Below are positions 61,275 to 64,000 of a stretch of DNA of 64,000 nt, piece by piece (positions within the stretch are counted from its first letter, which is position 1; every line of letters begins with the position of its first letter). Where the stretch lies: the NCBI GenBank assembly GCA_030549775.1, contig CM060175.1:95967470-96031469 (forward strand), given 5' to 3'. Below the pieces are notes generated by a model. It was not told the origin of the DNA, did no database searches, and saw only the letters and a program-made list of their open reading frames with translations. This DNA comes from Tamarix chinensis (taxonomy: Eukaryota; Streptophyta; Magnoliopsida; Caryophyllales; Tamaricaceae). Made by a program: the position numbers and the translations under genes.

Positions 61275-61305
61275 GTATTCCGACCCACCGGCCAGAATAG
61301 TGGAG
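61082..61305 (+). repeat. Dyad array of LTR-8, three copies, split by a TA microsatellite
   Basis: Copies near 61082, 61150 and 61281 of CCGATCCACCGG-n-ATAATAGTRG. A (TA)n run of about 66 bp (61205-61270) lies between the second and third. Confidence 0.75.
61205..61270. repeat. (TA)n microsatellite in the LTR-8 dyad array
   Basis: About 33 uninterrupted TA units. A tyrosine/isoleucine-rich frame over it (61149-61364) is an artefact. Confidence 0.95.
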
Positions 61306-61620
61306 GTCCCGAGCTCAATAAAATTTATTTTGGATGTGAATGAGTTATGGAAAATACTAGTCATTGAGACGATTGATTAATGGCCTCAGGGCCCGAAAAA
61401 TATCTCGATTACTCATCATGGCCTATTGATATTGGTGGATTGGTTAAGGAATATATGAAAGTTGAATTTTACGTATACGCTATTAATGTATGATTGAATT
61501 ATTGGATGTACAAATAATTGGATCCGAATACCATGTTTATACCTATGGTTATATCTGAATGTAGTAGTATCATGTGTAATATGGCGTGCCTGTATTTTAA
61601 GTGCATTTTTAAAGGGTTAC

Positions 61621-61638
61621 TCAGTACTGTAGTACTGA
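61621..61638 (+). other. Hairpin B of LTR-8
   Basis: TCAGTAC, tetraloop TGTA, GTACTGA. A TGCCTATTCAATGGGTA dyad follows 28 nt downstream. Confidence 0.65.
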
Positions 61639-61905
61639 AGGGTTCCCTTCATGGGGCCCCTGCCTATTCAATGGGTAGTACCCCTTGCAGGTTGTATTCA
61701 GGTGCTATTCAAGTGGGCCCTTGGGGAGAGCGTAAGGTACTGTCCGGAAATTTTTAGGGTTTTAATTTGTCTCCTTTAAATTCAACGTATTTGTATTTTG
61801 TAATCACCGTGGTTGGATGTTTCTCTTGTAAAGTATTTACTGTACTACTCTGATATTCAAATGCTTAAGTTCTCGTAAAATTGTATTTTACTCCTTTAGC
61901 CTTAG

Positions 61906-61951
61906 CACTTAGTACTGGAACGGTATGAGTGAACCGGTCTGGTACTAAGTG
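61906..61951 (+). other. Hairpin A of LTR-8
   Basis: Arm 1 CACTTAGTACTGGAACGGT, loop ATGAGTGA, arm 2 ACCGGTCTGGTACTAAGTG. 18 of 19 positions pair (16 Watson-Crick, 2 G-U). It lies 101 nt from the LTR end. Confidence 0.8.
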
Positions 61952-62693
61952 TGGCGGTAATACTCTCAAAGTTCACGGTTTATTAAATTGCTTCCGCTAA
62001 CTTTCTTTTAATTAAACGAAATTTTTCAGTAGTGAATTTTGGGGGTGTTACATATATGCTTGTGAGCCTACCTATGTTATAAGATTTATCGGAATTGATA
62101 ATAAGGTATGTGACATGTGACATGTGGTTATTATCTTAGTTTTAGGTTGATGTTATTTCTAATTATAATGCAAAGAGTATCTCTTGGATATTCCATTAGT
62201 GAGTTTCAATTTGTTTCATATGAACGAGTATGATTAGTATATGACCTTGGTGGAATGTGGTTATATGAATGGTTATTGTATTTTAAATAATGCATGTAAA
62301 CTTTAATGTTTTATACCATATATTATTAGAATGCCTTACATGCGTTCTATGCTATTGTTTATTATTTTGGTTTAGGATAAAGGGTTGTTTATTACTGTTG
62401 TATTTAAGGGTTCCTTTCATGAGTCCCTACCTATTTAATGGGCAGTGGTCTTTGTAGGTTACCTTTTAAGTTCAGTCGAAAATTGGTAGTTTGGTTTGAG
62501 AGCTTAGGGTTATTTGGTGTCTTTTGATATATTTGATTTCAGTTGTATTTGGATGCTTATGTCCTCCTATTATTTCTCTCTTTTAAGTTTTGTAATCACT
62601 AATGTTGTTTTTATATAACACAATGCTTATCTTTTGTCTCATCTATTATGTTTCTTGTAATCATGTTAAGTATAGTACTGATTTTAGCCTTAG

Positions 62694-62738
62694 CACTTAG
62701 TATGATAATGGTAAAGATAACTGAACTAGTATAAGGTG
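62694..62738 (+). other. Hairpin A of LTR-7, decayed
   Basis: CACTTAGTATGAT...ATAAGGTG followed by TGGTAGTAACA, the degraded counterpart of the stem in the younger LTRs. Many inner pairs are broken. Confidence 0.45.
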
Positions 62739-62832
62739 TGGTAGTAACACCCTTCGTTTTATTATTTTAGTTTCTATGCTTAACTCTGTAAACAAAATTT
62801 TCAAGCCCTAAAAATCAAGTTATTACAAAACA

Positions 62833-64000
62833 CTCTGGTCCCTACAGTGTTGAAGGATACTGGACTATGGTAGGTTTTAACTACTTCTAATGAAAAAGTA
62901 GGTGCATGGTTTCATGAACAAGCAGCTGTCAAAATATGCACAAAAGTTATCTTCATCACAACTTTGTGATTAGAACAAATATTTTAATTATTTTGAAAAT
63001 TAAACTTGTAAAAATTAAATTGCAAGAATCAAAATTACATAAATAGGAAGTTAAAAAATAAAGTTAGTTATTGGGTTTATATACTACCAAATATTTTGAT
63101 CTTTCGGATCAAAATATACTTGAGGTATTCAATACCATTAAATATTTTTTATTGGTATTACATAATTCTTGAAAAGCTTTCAACTATTTGATATCCTTGA
63201 TTAAATGACACACAAGGTATTCATCACATTTTAATCATTCCATCTTTATAATTGAATTGTGCATGAGGTCTTTAAGACCATTAAATCATTGAGCAAAGCT
63301 TCCGACTTCCACACCAAATTATGTTAATATCTGTCCTTACCTCAGGTATGTACTTGTAAATAATATTGTTGGCTGGAAGCTTCATGCTTTTACTGACAAG
63401 TGTGCAATCACCCATGCATGTTTCAGCTATGTGGGAAAAATTTAGCCAATTCTAGTGGCGCTCCATTAACTTTGGGTAATGGAGTTCATCACTATATTAT
63501 CCAATAAATTTTAGGTGATGAAATATGTATGTAGTTATGGATAATGATACCTTTGACCCATTTGATCCATGCCTTTTATGTATATGGTGACAAGCGATGA
63601 GATCGCAAGTCCATCACTTCTAAATTCACATAATTTTATTAATGTTTCCACTTTAGACAACTTTCCATAATCTTCAAGTGATTGAGATCTATGAATGGTG
63701 ATGGGCGATGTGGTCACCAATCCATCACTTATAATGTTTGAATCGATCATTTTAGATCCAATTTAGGTCTATTGGAAGAGAGACTTTCCTTCTCCCTCAT
63801 TTACCTATACCATCCATCTCATAATTGGAACGGAGATTATCATGTATATAATCAAATTAAAAATATATATTGTCAATATATATAATTAGAATTGATCAAA
63901 ATTTCAATTCACATAAGAATAAAATTAATCAATCATAGTCTTAGGGAGAGATTAATAAGATTCCCATGTTCCTAACTCATTTTAAGACCATACTATATCA
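62833..64000. other. AT-rich sequence downstream of LTR-7
   Basis: This should continue the host DNA that ends at 51023. No reading frame or element end was recognised. Two similar phrases, GATGAGATCGCAAGTCCATC (near 63597) and GATGTGGTCACCAATCCATC (near 63707), suggest a short tandem repeat of about 110 bp. Confidence 0.35.

Larger units (their letters stand above)
57203..62052 (+). mobile_element. Solo LTR-8 (Tekay-type, same subfamily as LTR-4), 4850 bp, nested in LTR-7
   Basis: Starts TGTAATACCCCAAAAATTTC and ends TGAATTTTGGGGGTGTTACA, with exact 5-bp duplications TATAT (57198-57202 and 62053-62057). In order: AT-rich 5' part, C-rich zone (57530-58430), stem-loop D (58517-58540), TA microsatellite (59053-59103), short tandem repeats (59205-60380), hairpins E and F (60692-60732), dyads (61082-61305), hairpin B (61621-61638) and hairpin A (61906-61951). 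The promoter word of LTR-4 (CTAGCATAAATACC) is changed to CTAGCTCAAAGACC near 58431, so the TATA box is probably lost. No internal genes. Confidence 0.9.
51029..62827 (+). mobile_element. Solo LTR-7 (Tekay-type), carrying two nested solo LTRs
   Basis: Starts TGTAACACCCCAAAAATT and ends AATCAAGTTATTACA, flanked by AAATA (51024-51028) and AAACA (62828-62832), a 4/5 match. With LTR-7b and LTR-8 and their duplications taken out it is about 4.1 kb. Own parts: 51029-51672 (AT-rich then C-rich), 54503-57202 (C-rich zone to about 55340, two 352-bp repeats, hairpin E at 56769-56793), and 62053-62827 (a TACCTATTTAATGGGCAGTGG block and a decayed hairpin A at 62694-62738). The middle part resembles LTR-4 and LTR-8, so this is an older relative of that subfamily. 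Confidence 0.85.

Overview
This window looks like transposon-packed intergenic (heterochromatin-like) DNA from a flowering plant with a repeat-rich genome. The evidence is the element families present: very long LTRs with TGTAACACCCC...GGGGTGTTACA ends as in Ty3/gypsy Tekay/Del elements, an Athila/Tat-like LTR, a TRIM-like array, an L1-type LINE and a RICESLEEPER-type hAT element. It also has long AT-rich stretches and AAT/ATT, TA and CA microsatellites. I find no intact host gene, tRNA, rRNA or CRISPR array. The species cannot be fixed from the sequence; a eudicot is a guess. By rough tally more than four fifths of the window can be assigned to mobile elements or their remains.

Layout from left to right: 3' part of an LTR (LTR-0, 1-1102); AT-rich fold-back-like DNA; solo LTR-1 (1675-6282, minus); unassigned spacer; a TRIM-like LTR/internal/LTR array (8059-9170); a degenerate LTR (9266-~10849, minus); a dead LINE ORF2 fragment (10876-11970); spacer. 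Next comes a hAT block (13739-23014) with 8-bp target duplications. It carries an antisense dead transposase (14709-~16990) and is interrupted by solo LTR-2 (17486-21379, plus). A 3.8-kb unassigned spacer follows, then solo LTR-3 (26818-30773, minus), a copia-like 3' remnant, and solo LTR-4 (32178-37258, minus). An Athila/Tat-like LTR (37341-~47285) is interrupted twice, by solo LTR-5 (38522-41733) and solo LTR-6 (41871-46598). A copia-like LTR and remnant (48461-~49530, minus) come next. Last is solo LTR-7 (51029-62827, plus), which itself contains solo LTR-7b (51673-54502) and solo LTR-8 (57203-62052), followed by more spacer.

The eight named Tekay-type LTRs plus LTR-7b are bounded by 5-bp target duplications (seven exact, two 4/5 matches). 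Not one has a primer-binding site, gag-pol or partner LTR attached, so all are solo LTRs. Their sense strand is set by a TATA box followed by a GC-rich pyrimidine-rich stretch. In that direction they share an ordered set of inverted repeats in the 3' half: a TCAGTAY/RTACTGA hairpin, an array of CCACCGG...ATAATAGTGG dyads in most copies, and a 45-46-nt hairpin 82-101 nt from the LTR end. LTR-1 and LTR-6 have quite different arm sequences in this last hairpin, yet all 19 positions still pair. Compensatory changes of this kind point to a selected RNA (or DNA) structure in the LTR leader. This is the most interesting signal in the window.

There is no operon-like cooperation between genes here. 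The readable story is insertion history: old hAT, LINE, copia and Athila-like elements were hit by successive Tekay-type elements, which then collapsed to solo LTRs. Stops and lost catalytic residues in the LINE and hAT reading frames are mostly C-to-T or G-to-A changes, as expected from long cytosine methylation.
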